A DNA stretch of 36,806 bases from Bdellovibrionales bacterium (GCA_005801425.1 SYDY01000058.1:1-36806); one strand, 5' to 3'. Shown: positions 9,281 through 18,456, counted from the first letter of the stretch. The notes: generated by a model not told the origin, from the letters alone. Numbers and translations are program-made.

Positions 9281-9796
9281 GTGTCAGTCACCATCGATCG
9301 CGTCCACACGCTCCGTATGCTGGTTTTTATTATGCTGATGGCCAGCGCCATCGGTGCCTTTATGCTTACCCCTGTTTTGTGGAATGCAGCATCCACAGGC
9401 AAGCTTCCGGGCTGGGCACCTTTTATGGCACCTACTGCATTCAGTGCCTTTGTATTTATGTATGCCATGGATCGAGGGCGACTGGTGGCACGCAAAAACT
9501 ATCCGCTCACCAAAGCATGCGGACAAGTTTTTCTTGCCGTGAGTTTTTTACTGCTTCTTTGGTCCCAACAACGCGATCAGCAGCGAACCGCCCAAGCCTC
9601 TGAATTCAGTATTGATTTGCAAATGCTGCTTTCACACAGGCAGCCCATGGTGCGTGCAGCGGCATGCGAGCTTGCGGGATCTCGTCACGCGATAAGCCAC
9701 GAATCGGCCATGCGAAAGCTTGCGAGCAACGACCCATGGCGTATTGTGCGCGATGCATGCCAGACTGCGGCGGAAAAAATCGGCGCTACTGAATAA
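9281..9796 (+). CDS. Small membrane protein with C-terminal HEAT-like repeats
   Basis: A 171-residue protein, not assigned to a named family. The start is GTG 9281, preceded at good distance by AAGGAG (9269-9274); the frame is open to 9242 but lacks a ribosome binding site there. Three hydrophobic segments are visible, at about residues 12-34, 42-60 and 77-93. After the basic/Gln stretch QQRDQQ the cytosolic or periplasmic tail has two helix-pair units (HRQPMVRAAACELAGS and NDPWRIVRDACQTAAEKIG) that resemble HEAT/armadillo repeats, usually protein-binding. It overlaps the end of the convergent giant lipoprotein gene by 11 bases. Confidence 0.75.
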   Translation: MSVTIDRVHTLRMLVFIMLMASAIGAFMLTPVLWNAASTGKLPGWAPFMAPTAFSAFVFMYAMDRGRLVARKNYPLTKACGQVFLAVSFLLLLWSQQRDQQRTAQASEFSIDLQMLLSHRQPMVRAAACELAGSRHAISHESAMRKLASNDPWRIVRDACQTAAEKIGATE

Positions 9797-12700
9797 CAAG
9801 ATCAGCGTTCACCTTTGAAGCACCTGCATCATAAATCACATCCGGGTAAACATTGATTTGGCCCTGTATGCGATGCTCAATATCTACACCCACATTTTTA
9901 TCGCTGCCCTGATTGCGCACCGTCATCTGAGCAAGGTGCACATCTAATGAATAAGTACGAACATTCCATACTTGTGTCTTGCCATCATAAACCAATTGAC
10001 GCACTTTTTTCGGCCCGTTGTGTGATGGAACACCAATTTTTGGTCCATAAGAGCCATACGTAAATTGCATATCAGGATAAGCCGAGCGACCGTAGATCAA
10101 AATCCCCATCCACCCCATGCTAAATCGAGATTGTCCGGGCAATAACACCGCGTCGTATTCTCGGGGCGTATCTCCATTGCTTTGGTAATACGCAGGAGAC
10201 AAGAAAGTGCCATAGCCTGTGATGATATCATCCGGATACCCTGTGCTGCCGTTCACCGTAACAAATAACTGGTGGGGAGGTGTCGTCACGCATCCCATGG
10301 ATTGCCACGGCGAATTATCCCCATTGAGATATTGCCAATAAGTCGAATAGGTCATCGCTGCCGTTGGCGTGCCTGCACATGACCATCCAACACGATTTCC
10401 TTCTATCGAAAGAAATGTTGATCCCATACTGTATTTATTAAAACGAATATCAAAATTGGCATTCGCATTTGTTGCGGTCAAAGCAACAACCGACGGCAAC
10501 CAACCAGAACTCGCGGGGATAGGGAAATCGACCACGTTCTCCACGAATGGTGCAAAAGTTAAGTTTCCAATATCGAACAAAGTATCGACCAACGCGTCAT
10601 TGCCGATACGAGAAAACATCGAAGCCCATTTCGTTTCTACAACCCGAACCGGCGGAAAACGATACGTTGAAAACACCCGCACGATTTTCTCTGCCGACGA
10701 ATTCCCTGTGGTATCACGCATTCGGATTTTCAGTGTATGAAATTGATCCGTCCCCAATCGTTTGATCAAACCTTCCTGACACAACACATTTTTTGAACAA
10801 AGCGCCTCAACGGTTAGCATAATTTCCGCACGGGAAATATCGGGTCCCGTCATCAAACGCGCAGTTTGCCAACCCAGTGGCGACGATGTCATTCCATTGG
10901 GTGTAAATGCATATTCAACCACGACCGGCTCTGTGTCTTGATCTTGATTGGAGATCAAAAGATGTGGCACATGCAATGGATCACCCGCCAAATCTACGTA
11001 GGTCGTAAAACGCAGGCCTGTATCCGTAAGCAACGTACTCGGATTGACTGTCGCCGTCGTACTTTCAGCATGCACATACGCGCCAGCAGCATTAAACGAG
11101 ACCGTCCCTGAAGCATGATCTTGAAATGTCGTTTCTACAAATCCTGTAAATATGGGTGCAACATTATCACATACTATATTGGCAAGGGTCGCAGTACTCA
11201 TACGATTAGCGCTATCGCGCACGGTGGCCACAAGTTTCGTTCGACCTGCACACGTAGGCAATGTCAACGCATACGCATCGGTACTTTTAGGCAATACAAC
11301 CTGTTTGAGCACCGACGAAACGCCCAATGCACTATCGGGCGCACCTTTTGCATTCGCTTGTTGCACTGAAAATTCGAGGGTTTCAACCCGCGTATCATCA
11401 TCGGACGTATTCACACGCACGGCAAGCGTCGCCGACTGAAGTGTTCCTGATCCATCGGTACGTTCAAGCGTCACATGGGGATCGCGCCAATCGTAAACAT
11501 CAGCGACATCGGTTGAATCAAACAACGCATTGGAACACTGCATCAGGCTCGGCAAAAAACCTGTGATAGGCTGTGAATATCCTGCAATATCGAGATGGGC
11601 TTGCTCATTGAGCCAATCAATCAACCGAGACACAAGCAGTGAACGATGTTCTTTAGGTTGAAGCAATATGCCGTTCCCCACGCCCACCGCGGCATCGTAA
11701 TTTTTCCCATTCCACACACCGTCCAATGCATCGAGTCCCAAAGACCATACGTAATCGTTGAGTTTAACACGCACATCAAAAGATGAACCCAAGTCGTAAA
11801 AATTCGCTCGCAACTGATAACCCACGTGCAACAGCGCCAAGCGATCCGCGAATGAATCACGCAGTTTAGAAACATCGCCGAGTGACGATGGCAGCACACG
11901 ACGAATATCAGATGACGCATTGATAGTGCTCAAATCGACATAACACGCGCCTGAAGGATCATTGTATGGATGAGGAAGAATCGGTTCATGGGTGACTTTG
12001 TTTTCAAATAAACACGTGCACGACGACAAACGCTGCGCAAGCAACGCGTGGGCACGGATCACCGATTGAGAAAGCGATGTTCCAGGTTCATTATGTTTGA
12101 ATCCATCAGCAAAAGATGCCGCCAACGATGTTTCGGCATTCACCACCACAGTGCCCAAATCCACACCTGTGGATTGTACACTGCGTTTCTTGGGAGAATA
12201 GGCAATCCACGTGCGATAGGCGGGCGTTGAAATATAGCTTTTTGGTTTTGCAATATCGCTTATCGATTGGGTGGTGCCACCATCAATAAACAATTCAATC
12301 ACGCCGCTGTAGGTTTCATTGACCGTGTTGATATCACGCAATCGCAATACTGCACGCCCTGTGCTATCGGTGATACAACCGCTATCGACTGCGCATGCAT
12401 CAATGCGTCGTCCCCGACGTCCATCGTTCATGATCTGATAAGCACGCGCCATGCCACCCACAATGGGGAAGCCTATATGAGCTTGCACAGTCACACTGCC
12501 ATCGGCGTAGAGATCAGGCGATACGGTGGTTGATTTTTGTGCATCGTCAAAACCCGGTGATGAAATTTTACAAACAAAACCATTCACAACATCGTCTGTC
12601 GGCAAATGTCCTGTGGACCATAGACAGGAATGCTTATGGGGAAGCCGCGTGTCGCAGATAAGATGTTTGTCTTCATCGATACGTGCGACGTAATCATCTG

Positions 12701-14021
12701 AACTTCCTGCAGGGACGGGTTTTCCCTGAGGCCCTGCAATAATTTCGCACGATGTTTCTTCATCGGGACATTCGCAGGTGATGCGCGCAATTTCGGGAAT
12801 GCCACTGGGCACTTGACCAAACGTAATTTCGCCATAGGTCCCATTGTAATGCACAGGCACACGCAATGTGCTGGTTTGCTCAAAAATATCGGTGGCAACA
12901 CAAACGAGGGTCGCATCCATATCGCCTTGTCTGATCGCATCGGCATTCAACATCATTCGACGTCGCTCAATACCGTCCTGCGTGCCAGGAACAACTTCCT
13001 GCACTGCATATTGTTTGTTTTCATATTCAAAAAACACTGACATTTCCGTCACACGCGATTGGTCCGTGGCTTCACATAGCACTGCCAAACTGGGCCATAC
13101 CAAATCCCCCGGGTAAATATCTTTAAGCGCCAGTACAGGCGGGCGCACATCAAACGTTTCTGTGGCCACAACAAATGCACCACCCGACATGGTCGCCATA
13201 CGATCAATCAACGATGCTTCCGAACTTTGTGTGAGGCCCAATGTATTTGCAATACTACCAAGCCAACGGTGCAGTGAACGAGCCATTTCTGTACGCAGTA
13301 AATCAGAGGGTATCGCGATATTGTTGATTGTTATTTCTTGGGTGCCTTCTTTTCCGTCGGCCACACCATCGGCTGCGATATCACGGGCAAGCGCATCACG
13401 AATCGCATCCACCGAATAAAAGGAGGACGCTACACGCGCACGTGTCGCAAGCATATTCCCAAGCACTGAAATAGATTCAAGATAGGCTCGCAATTGCATC
13501 CCTGTGGACTTGTCCACATTTTTATCACTCGGATAGGTGCGTTGCGGATCAAAGCCAACATACTTCACAAAATTCATGGATGCTTGGGTATGGGCTTCGA
13601 TGGGATCACGATGTTGGTCGATCAAGTACTTGTAATAAGCGCCCTGCCATTGACTGAGTATATGCAAATGAACAGGCCCAAACTCGGTCTTGTCGTCGGG
13701 GAAAGCGTATACGTAGCTGCGCAATACAACATTATTCAGAATAGGATTTGCGATTTCGACAAGATATGCGCCATCGTCCAAACCAAGATCGATATTAAAC
13801 GTACCCGAGGCGTTTGTTGTTGTACTGGCCCGAACGCTCCCTGCACCGCTTGCCGAATAAGGATAGAGACGCACTGTATGGCCGCCCAACGCGCTTCCAT
13901 TGAACCATGCAGTGCCTTGAAGTTTCACCACTTCATCACGCACATTTTTGAGCGGATTATCTTGCTGACACCCCGAAAGAAACAACACAAGCGTGAAAAT
14001 GCGTACTATCCCAAATCTCAT
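9786..14021 (-). CDS. Giant multidomain surface lipoprotein, unknown function
   Basis: About 1411 residues, the longest gene in the window. The N-terminus is a lipoprotein signal (MRFGIVRIFTLVLFLSGC) with lipobox LSGC, lipidation at Cys18. Residues of about 35-110 look like a carboxypeptidase-regulatory/transthyretin-like beta-sandwich: GTAWFNGSALGGHTVRLYPY, then NASGTFNIDL, then GAYLVEI. A helical region (about 120-280) follows. The rest appears to be Ig-like beta modules; the joints RPPVL.LKDIYPGD and VRDSANRMSTATLA..VCDNVAP recall such modules. Many cysteines, some in pairs (TCECP, SCTC), suggest disulfides in an oxidising place. The start is ATG 14021 (a TTG at 14024 also fits); the ribosome binding site is weak. 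No catalytic motif is recognised; adhesion or scaffold roles are only possible. Confidence 0.85.
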   Translation of the reverse strand: MRFGIVRIFTLVLFLSGCQQDNPLKNVRDEVVKLQGTAWFNGSALGGHTVRLYPYSASGAGSVRASTTTNASGTFNIDLGLDDGAYLVEIANPILNNVVLRSYVYAFPDDKTEFGPVHLHILSQWQGAYYKYLIDQHRDPIEAHTQASMNFVKYVGFDPQRTYPSDKNVDKSTGMQLRAYLESISVLGNMLATRARVASSFYSVDAIRDALARDIAADGVADGKEGTQEITINNIAIPSDLLRTEMARSLHRWLGSIANTLGLTQSSEASLIDRMATMSGGAFVVATETFDVRPPVLALKDIYPGDLVWPSLAVLCEATDQSRVTEMSVFFEYENKQYAVQEVVPGTQDGIERRRMMLNADAIRQGDMDATLVCVATDIFEQTSTLRVPVHYNGTYGEITFGQVPSGIPEIARITCECPDEETSCEIIAGPQGKPVPAGSSDDYVARIDEDKHLICDTRLPHKHSCLWSTGHLPTDDVVNGFVCKISSPGFDDAQKSTTVSPDLYADGSVTVQAHIGFPIVGGMARAYQIMNDGRRGRRIDACAVDSGCITDSTGRAVLRLRDINTVNETYSGVIELFIDGGTTQSISDIAKPKSYISTPAYRTWIAYSPKKRSVQSTGVDLGTVVVNAETSLAASFADGFKHNEPGTSLSQSVIRAHALLAQRLSSCTCLFENKVTHEPILPHPYNDPSGACYVDLSTINASSDIRRVLPSSLGDVSKLRDSFADRLALLHVGYQLRANFYDLGSSFDVRVKLNDYVWSLGLDALDGVWNGKNYDAAVGVGNGILLQPKEHRSLLVSRLIDWLNEQAHLDIAGYSQPITGFLPSLMQCSNALFDSTDVADVYDWRDPHVTLERTDGSGTLQSATLAVRVNTSDDDTRVETLEFSVQQANAKGAPDSALGVSSVLKQVVLPKSTDAYALTLPTCAGRTKLVATVRDSANRMSTATLANIVCDNVAPIFTGFVETTFQDHASGTVSFNAAGAYVHAESTTATVNPSTLLTDTGLRFTTYVDLAGDPLHVPHLLISNQDQDTEPVVVEYAFTPNGMTSSPLGWQTARLMTGPDISRAEIMLTVEALCSKNVLCQEGLIKRLGTDQFHTLKIRMRDTTGNSSAEKIVRVFSTYRFPPVRVVETKWASMFSRIGNDALVDTLFDIGNLTFAPFVENVVDFPIPASSGWLPSVVALTATNANANFDIRFNKYSMGSTFLSIEGNRVGWSCAGTPTAAMTYSTYWQYLNGDNSPWQSMGCVTTPPHQLFVTVNGSTGYPDDIITGYGTFLSPAYYQSNGDTPREYDAVLLPGQSRFSMGWMGILIYGRSAYPDMQFTYGSYGPKIGVPSHNGPKKVRQLVYDGKTQVWNVRTYSLDVHLAQMTVRNQGSDKNVGVDIEHRIQGQINVYPDVIYDAGASKVNADLVIQ

Positions 14022-14110
14022 CAAAAAGCCTATTCAAACTCATATAGGTTAATAATTGATCTTCTTACTATTTAGGTAAAAAATAACAAGTGTTGCGATG
14101 TGTCATTTTG

Positions 14111-14272
14111 CTACAAACAGAGTCCCAATCGTGCACGATCCTCTGCGCTGAACGTCACGGCATCGACCTCGCGCACAATCAATATTCGTTTAAGCAACAA
14201 GGCGGTAATAAAAACGCCAAACACATACACCGCGATCCACCGCAAAGACATACTTGTAATTATGGTAACCAT
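14111..14272 (-). CDS. Possible 53-residue single-pass membrane protein
   Basis: The minus strand holds an uninterrupted ORF from ATG 14272 to TAG 14111. Residues of about 8-29 (MSLRWIAVYVFGVFITALLL) form a membrane segment, followed by the basic KRILIVRE and a charged tail, VDAVTFSAEDRARLGLCL. An internal ATG at 14251 would give 46 residues. The composition (a basic hydrophobic helix, then a soluble tail with normal codon choice) looks real, and it fills most of an otherwise empty 316-base gap (14022-14337) upstream of the giant lipoprotein. No ribosome binding site is visible. The remaining 14022-14110 is AT-rich and could hold the lipoprotein promoter, but I see no convincing boxes. Confidence 0.45.
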   Translation of the reverse strand: MVTIITSMSLRWIAVYVFGVFITALLLKRILIVREVDAVTFSAEDRARLGLCL

Positions 14273-14337
14273 TTAAAAATGGTCGTCAAATGCTTGGCAC
14301 ATCGACGCACGCCACATTTTCCGATACCCATATGGTT

Positions 14338-14754
14338 ATGACCGATACACTTTTTTCACGCATCATTGACGGCAGCATTCCGTGCCACAAAGTCTACGAA
14401 GATCCTTATGTTTTGGCGTTTTTGGATATCAATCCATTAAGCATTGGGCACACGCTTCTAATCCCCAAAGAAGCCAAGGCAACCATGGGCGAATTATCCG
14501 ACGAAAGTGCTGCGGCCCTTGGCCGCGTGCTGCCGCGCATCTGCCGTGCCATTTGTGAGGAAACAGACTGCCAAGATTATAATATTCTGCAAAACAACGG
14601 CAGAGCCGCCCATCAAGCGGTATTCCATGTGCATTTTCACATTATTCCCAAACCCTCATCCCAGGAAGGACTTGGGGTCCGTTGGCCTACAAAAGATATG
14701 GATCATCAAGAAGGTGCTGCGATGGCACTGAGGTTAAAGAACAGGATTCTTTGA
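14338..14754 (+). CDS. HIT-family (histidine triad) nucleotide hydrolase
   Basis: A 138-residue HIT protein. This superfamily hydrolyses nucleoside phosphoramidates or dinucleoside polyphosphates through a His nucleophile. The N-terminus reads MTDTLFSRIIDGSIPCHKVYE, the block LAFLDINPLSIGHTLLIPKE is typical, and the catalytic triad HVHFH lies at residues 97-101, followed by IIPK. ATG 14338 gives the family N-terminus; ATG 14332 and ATG 14290 are also in frame, with no clear ribosome binding site for any. The C-terminal 21 bases overlap the convergent end of obg. The specific substrate cannot be told from sequence. Confidence 0.93.
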   Translation: MTDTLFSRIIDGSIPCHKVYEDPYVLAFLDINPLSIGHTLLIPKEAKATMGELSDESAAALGRVLPRICRAICEETDCQDYNILQNNGRAAHQAVFHVHFHIIPKPSSQEGLGVRWPTKDMDHQEGAAMALRLKNRIL

Positions 14755-15795
14755 GACTGCTTCAGCATTGGCACGCAGTGCCTTGCGTTGCTCGGCAACC
14801 ATGTATCCAAGAGACTTAGACAATTGATCAACGCCCGCACCCGTGACCGCTGAAATCGTAAAAAATGGCAGCTGATGCACACGGGCATAGTCTGCAACAC
14901 GCTCTTCCGCTTCAGTCACAAAATTCAAATCGGCACGATTGAGCACCAACACACGCGGGACTTTGGCCAAATCGGGATTGTGGGCACGCAATTCAGCCTC
15001 GATCGCTTCAAAATCAGCAATCGGCTCGCGCGATTCGTCGTCGGGGATGACTGTCACCATATGAACAATGACACCCACACGCTCAACGTGGCGTAAAAAT
15101 TGCGTACCAAGCCCCGCGCCCTCACTTGCCCCAACAATCAAGCCAGGAACATCGGCGACCACATAATCGAGATCATGATTCACACGAACCACACCAAGAT
15201 TTGGGACCAGCGTCGTAAAGGGATAATCTGCGATTTTTGGACGGGCCGCAGATATTTTAGCGATCAGCGATGACTTGCCCACATTGGGAAATCCAATGAG
15301 TCCAACATCCGCCAGCAGTTTGAGCTCAAATCGCAATGATTTTTCTTCCCACGGTTCACCCGGTTGGGCTTTTCGCGGCGCCTGCTGAATGGAGCTTTTG
15401 AAATGGGTGTTGCCTTTGCCCCCACGACCTCCGCGGCACACAACCAGTCGTTGTCCATCATCTACGAGATCGGCGATCAATTCACCCGTCACATTGTCGT
15501 AAACTTCGGTGCCACATGGCACAGGCAGAATAGCATCTGCGCCATCGGCTCCGGTTTTCAAACAACCTTCTCCACCGCAGCCATTTTTGGCTTCGTGGCT
15601 TCGCTTGTAGCGATAATCAAGAAGTGTCGCGAGCTGGACATCGGCAACTATAATAACATCACCACCATGACCGCCATTACCACCGTCGGGACCACCAAAT
15701 GGGATGAATTTTTCACGACGAAAAGAAATGGAGCCAGGTCCACCTTTGCCAGAACGAACCTGAACGGTTGCTGTATCGGTAAACCTGTATTTCAC
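14734..15795 (-). CDS. obg: Obg/CgtA-family ribosome-associated GTPase
   Basis: A 353-residue Obg GTPase, involved in large ribosomal subunit maturation and stress signalling. The Gly-rich Obg fold fills about residues 1-158 (RSGKGGPGSISFRREKF, GGPDGGNGGHGGDV, GGRGGKGN). The G domain follows with G1 GFPNVGKSS, the switch I region YPFTTLVPNLG and G3 DVPGLI. The G4 motif is NRAD, where Obg proteins have NKxD. There is no C-terminal OCT domain, as in many proteobacterial Obg proteins. The start is GTG 15795. It lies 23 bases after rpmA in the common rplU-rpmA-obg order. Confidence 0.96.
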   Translation of the reverse strand: MKYRFTDTATVQVRSGKGGPGSISFRREKFIPFGGPDGGNGGHGGDVIIVADVQLATLLDYRYKRSHEAKNGCGGEGCLKTGADGADAILPVPCGTEVYDNVTGELIADLVDDGQRLVVCRGGRGGKGNTHFKSSIQQAPRKAQPGEPWEEKSLRFELKLLADVGLIGFPNVGKSSLIAKISAARPKIADYPFTTLVPNLGVVRVNHDLDYVVADVPGLIVGASEGAGLGTQFLRHVERVGVIVHMVTVIPDDESREPIADFEAIEAELRAHNPDLAKVPRVLVLNRADLNFVTEAEERVADYARVHQLPFFTISAVTGAGVDQLSKSLGYMVAEQRKALRANAEAVSKNPVL

Positions 15796-15818
15796 GGCGA
15801 TGTTCTACTTCTTGGATA

Positions 15819-16088
15819 TTAGGCAGGTACTGGAACAGCAGCAGGCACAACAACCGCAAACGTGCGTTCACGGCGTGATTGGTAACGAACAACACCATCC
15901 GCCGTAGCGAACAATGTAAAATCGCGCCCAAGACCTACGTTTTTGCCCGGATGGATTTTTGTACCCACCTGACGCACGAGGATGTTCCCAGCCACAACAG
16001 ACTGACCATCGTGACATTTTACGCCACGATACTTCGGATTTGAATCGCGACCGTTTCTACTGGAGCCTTGACCTTTTTTATGTGCCAC
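15819..16088 (-). CDS. rpmA: Ribosomal protein bL27
   Basis: An 89-residue large-subunit protein whose N-terminus reaches the peptidyl transferase centre. The sequence [31 protein letters not shown] and [19 protein letters not shown] is classical bL27. No cleavable N-terminal extension of the Firmicutes kind is present. The start is GTG 16088, 3 bases after the rplU TAA, with a GTGGGG-like run just upstream. The C-terminus ends in a short Val/Pro/Ala tail. Confidence 0.98.
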   Translation of the reverse strand: MAHKKGQGSSRNGRDSNPKYRGVKCHDGQSVVAGNILVRQVGTKIHPGKNVGLGRDFTLFATADGVVRYQSRRERTFAVVVPAAVPVPA

Positions 16089-16091
16089 GAA

Positions 16092-16406
16092 TTACCCCAC
16101 AATTTCTGTGATTTCGATCTCAGTATAGTTTTGACGATGTCCGATGGTCTTGTGGAAACCCTTGCGGCGTTTCTTTTTGAACACACGGATTTTCGGTCCG
16201 CGACCATGAGAGACAATCTTTGCCTTCACAGAAGCGCCAGCCACCAAAGGCTGACCGATTTTCAGGTCCAAATCACCTGAAAGCATCAAAACTTCTTCGA
16301 TCACGAACTCGGAGCCCACGTCGCCTGCGAACTGGTCGACTTTGAGACGTTCACCCTGAGTGACTCGATGCTGTTTTCCACTGTTGCGTATAACCGCATA
16401 TGCCAT
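16092..16406 (-). CDS. rplU: Ribosomal protein bL21
   Basis: A 104-residue large-subunit protein. It starts MAYAVIRNSGKQHRVTQGERL and ends with the conserved KRRKGFHKTIGHRQNYTEIEI stretch. ATG 16406 is preceded by AAGGAG; the frame remains open upstream to 16478 but that part overlaps the promoter and is not bL21-like. It is the first gene of the rplU-rpmA-obg operon. Confidence 0.98.
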   Translation of the reverse strand: MAYAVIRNSGKQHRVTQGERLKVDQFAGDVGSEFVIEEVLMLSGDLDLKIGQPLVAGASVKAKIVSHGRGPKIRVFKKKRRKGFHKTIGHRQNYTEIEITEIVG

Positions 16407-16440
16407 GGCCTGGCTCTCCTTAACTGCGCGAACTGGCTGC

Positions 16441-16468
16441 TTTATTGCAGGCTGTTGCGCTATGTCAA
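16441..16468 (-). promoter_or_regulatory. Promoter of rplU-rpmA-obg
   Basis: On the minus strand a perfect -35 box TTGACA (16463-16468) is followed after 16 bases by AATAAA (16441-16446) as the -10 box, with TG two bases before it as in an extended -10. The predicted start is near 16434, leaving a leader of about 28 bases with AAGGAG before the ATG. No leader hairpin for autoregulation is visible. Confidence 0.6.
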
Positions 16469-16499
16469 GGGAGGCCAAGCCGTGAAATCGCAGAACACA

Positions 16500-16523
16500 G
16501 GGCGGCTCACCAACCGCCCCTAC
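16500..16523 (-). repeat. GTAGGGGC-type palindrome (element R2)
   Basis: GGGCGG (16500-16505) and CCGCCC (16514-16519) form a stem, with CTAC completing the GTAGGGGCGG border on the minus strand. The core is TTGGTGAG rather than TTCGTGAA. It lies in the divergent space between rplU and the transaldolase gene, upstream of the rplU promoter; it is the only copy of the family not located just after a gene. Confidence 0.75.
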
Positions 16524-16544
16524 ATATAACCACCATGGAGCCGC

Positions 16545-16573
16545 TTGACACCTCGTGCAGCACCGTTTAGCGG
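16545..16573 (+). promoter_or_regulatory. Possible promoter of the transaldolase-family gene
   Basis: A perfect TTGACA (16545-16550) is followed after 17 bases by TAGCGG (16568-16573), a poor -10 box; GATAAA lies slightly further on. The spacing to the ribosome binding site AAGGAG just before ATG 16601 is reasonable. The -35 box is the main support. Confidence 0.35.
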
Positions 16574-16600
16574 ATAAATGCCATTCCCAAGGAGCACGCC

Positions 16601-17248
16601 ATGGAAATTTTTATCGATAGCGCTGATGTGAACGAAATACGCGAAGCCGCCTCCTGGGGCATTGTCGACGGTGTCACCACCAATCCTTCGCTGATCGCAA
16701 AATCAGGCCGTGATTTTCGTTCGGTGGTGCATGAGATCTGCGAAATCGTTGATGGCCCCATCTCTGCAGAAGTGGTGTCCACAGAATCCGCAAAGATGAT
16801 CCCCGAAGCCCGTGAAATCGCGAAAATTCACCGCAACATTGTGGTTAAATTGCCGCTCACGACCGCAGGACTGCAAACCACCAAAATCATGTTTGAGGAA
16901 GGTATCAAAACCAACGTCACGCTATGTTTTTCTGCAGCCCAAGGGCTTCTTGCTGCAAAAGCAGGCGCAACGTATATCTCGCCATTCATTGGACGCCTTG
17001 ATGATCTCGCCCATGTTGGCATGGATATCATCGAAGAGTTGGTCACCATCTACGACAACTACGGTCTCCCAACCAAAGTGCTCGCCGCAAGTATCAGACA
17101 CCCAAGACACGTTGTTGATGCAGCCCTGATCGGTTCGCACGTATGCACCATTCCATTCAAAGTGCTTGCACAACTCGTCAAACATCCGCTTACAGATAGT
17201 GGCCTCGCTGCATTTCTTAAAGATTGGGAAAGTGTGCCTAAGCGCTAA
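16601..17248 (+). CDS. Transaldolase / fructose-6-phosphate aldolase-family protein
   Basis: A 215-residue short-form transaldolase (TalC/FSA group), a TIM-barrel enzyme that forms a Schiff base. The N-terminus [21 protein letters not shown], the motif [14 protein letters not shown], the catalytic Lys83 in NIVVKLPLT, and [16 protein letters not shown] and [10 protein letters not shown] are all family hallmarks. It interconverts sugar phosphates in the non-oxidative pentose phosphate pathway; sequence alone does not separate transaldolase from fructose-6-phosphate aldolase. AAGGAG stands six to eight bases before ATG 16601. The diacylglycerol kinase-like gene follows on the same strand. Confidence 0.94.
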   Translation: MEIFIDSADVNEIREAASWGIVDGVTTNPSLIAKSGRDFRSVVHEICEIVDGPISAEVVSTESAKMIPEAREIAKIHRNIVVKLPLTTAGLQTTKIMFEEGIKTNVTLCFSAAQGLLAAKAGATYISPFIGRLDDLAHVGMDIIEELVTIYDNYGLPTKVLAASIRHPRHVVDAALIGSHVCTIPFKVLAQLVKHPLTDSGLAAFLKDWESVPKR

Positions 17249-17301
17249 GCTGCACCCACATCCCATTTGGACCCGGTCACGATCTGTTGCAAACTTACTG
17301 C

Positions 17302-18435
17302 ATGATACAACATCCTATTATCGATTCAGCTCTGCCCAATCATGGATCGGCACACCCAAGTGCCCCACACAAAGAACATCCCGTATTATTGTTTAATCGG
17401 CGCGCTAAAAATGCCAGTGATAGTATCGCCCATCACTGCCGCCGAATGCTGGGTGATGAGTATTTCATGAGCACAGGCTCCCTCAACGACGCCGAAAGTG
17501 CATGCCGACAAATCGTGCAATCAGGCTATCAAACGGTGCTTTGTGGAGGCGGTGATGGCACCATGGTACGCACTTTCAATATCATATTAAACTATGTGCG
17601 AGAATCCAATCGATGGCGCGAAGAACGACGAAACCGATCCGGTGAAATATTACCCAATATTGCAATGCCCGTCTTTGGGTTTCTTCCCCTCGGCACAGGC
17701 AACAGTCTGCAGCGTGTTACAGGAACACAAGCCAATCAACGCGGCATTCGCACACTCATGGACACCGCCCATCAACACACCATGCAGTTGCCTTTGCTTA
17801 CCGATGGCGATGACCATTTTTATTTCGGTGGGTTTGGTTTTGATTCACTTTTACTTCAGCATTACACAAGCCTAAAAGACCAAACACAATCGACTTTTAT
17901 CAAGCCATTCGTACACTCGGTCCTTGGCTACGTACTCGCCGGTTTAGGAAAAACACTCCCACGTATGGTGCTCGGTTACGATTATATGCCTGAAGTGTGT
18001 GTGCGCACACGCAATGAGGCTTGGTACGTTGATCCGCGCAGAGGCGATTTTCTCGTCCCCATTGAAGCAGGAACCGTGTTGTATGAAGGCCGCGTTGGTT
18101 TGGTCGGCGCTGCAACGTCGAGTTTGTATGGCTATGGCTTTAAAGCATTTCCCCTTGCAGGTTTATCGCAAAACCGCTTTCATTTGCGCATTGCGACGTT
18201 TGGTGCAGGACGCGCGCTTGGGCAACTTTTACCCATCTGGCGTGGTAGTTATCGTTGTCACCATGATATGTTCGATTTTCTAGCCACCGATGTTGACATA
18301 GAACTCACAAAACCCTTTGCGTACCAACACTCCGGCGATTCCTTGGGTGAAAGATCCTCTCTTCGATGGCGTATGAGCCAAGAGTCCATTAAACTCATTG
18401 ATGCATATCAACCCCTTTTCCCATCCATGACGTAG
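17302..18435 (+). CDS. Diacylglycerol kinase-family lipid kinase
   Basis: About 377 residues with the diacylglycerol/sphingosine kinase catalytic fold. The N-terminal strand is HPVLLFNRRAKNASD; then come the nucleotide-binding loop CGGGDGTMVRTFN and the second hallmark FGFLPLGTGNSL. The C-terminal beta-sandwich includes FGGFGFDS and ends with YQHSGDSLGE, as in the YegS/DgkB group. It probably phosphorylates a lipid, substrate unknown. An insertion of charged residues (SNRWREERRNRSGE) follows GGGDGT, which is unusual. The start is uncertain: ATG 17302 is used here, TTG 17287 is also open, and neither has a ribosome binding site. Confidence 0.85.
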   Translation: MIQHPIIDSALPNHGSAHPSAPHKEHPVLLFNRRAKNASDSIAHHCRRMLGDEYFMSTGSLNDAESACRQIVQSGYQTVLCGGGDGTMVRTFNIILNYVRESNRWREERRNRSGEILPNIAMPVFGFLPLGTGNSLQRVTGTQANQRGIRTLMDTAHQHTMQLPLLTDGDDHFYFGGFGFDSLLLQHYTSLKDQTQSTFIKPFVHSVLGYVLAGLGKTLPRMVLGYDYMPEVCVRTRNEAWYVDPRRGDFLVPIEAGTVLYEGRVGLVGAATSSLYGYGFKAFPLAGLSQNRFHLRIATFGAGRALGQLLPIWRGSYRCHHDMFDFLATDVDIELTKPFAYQHSGDSLGERSSLRWRMSQESIKLIDAYQPLFPSMT

Positions 18436-18456
18436 GATATTGTCGTACTTGTCTCT

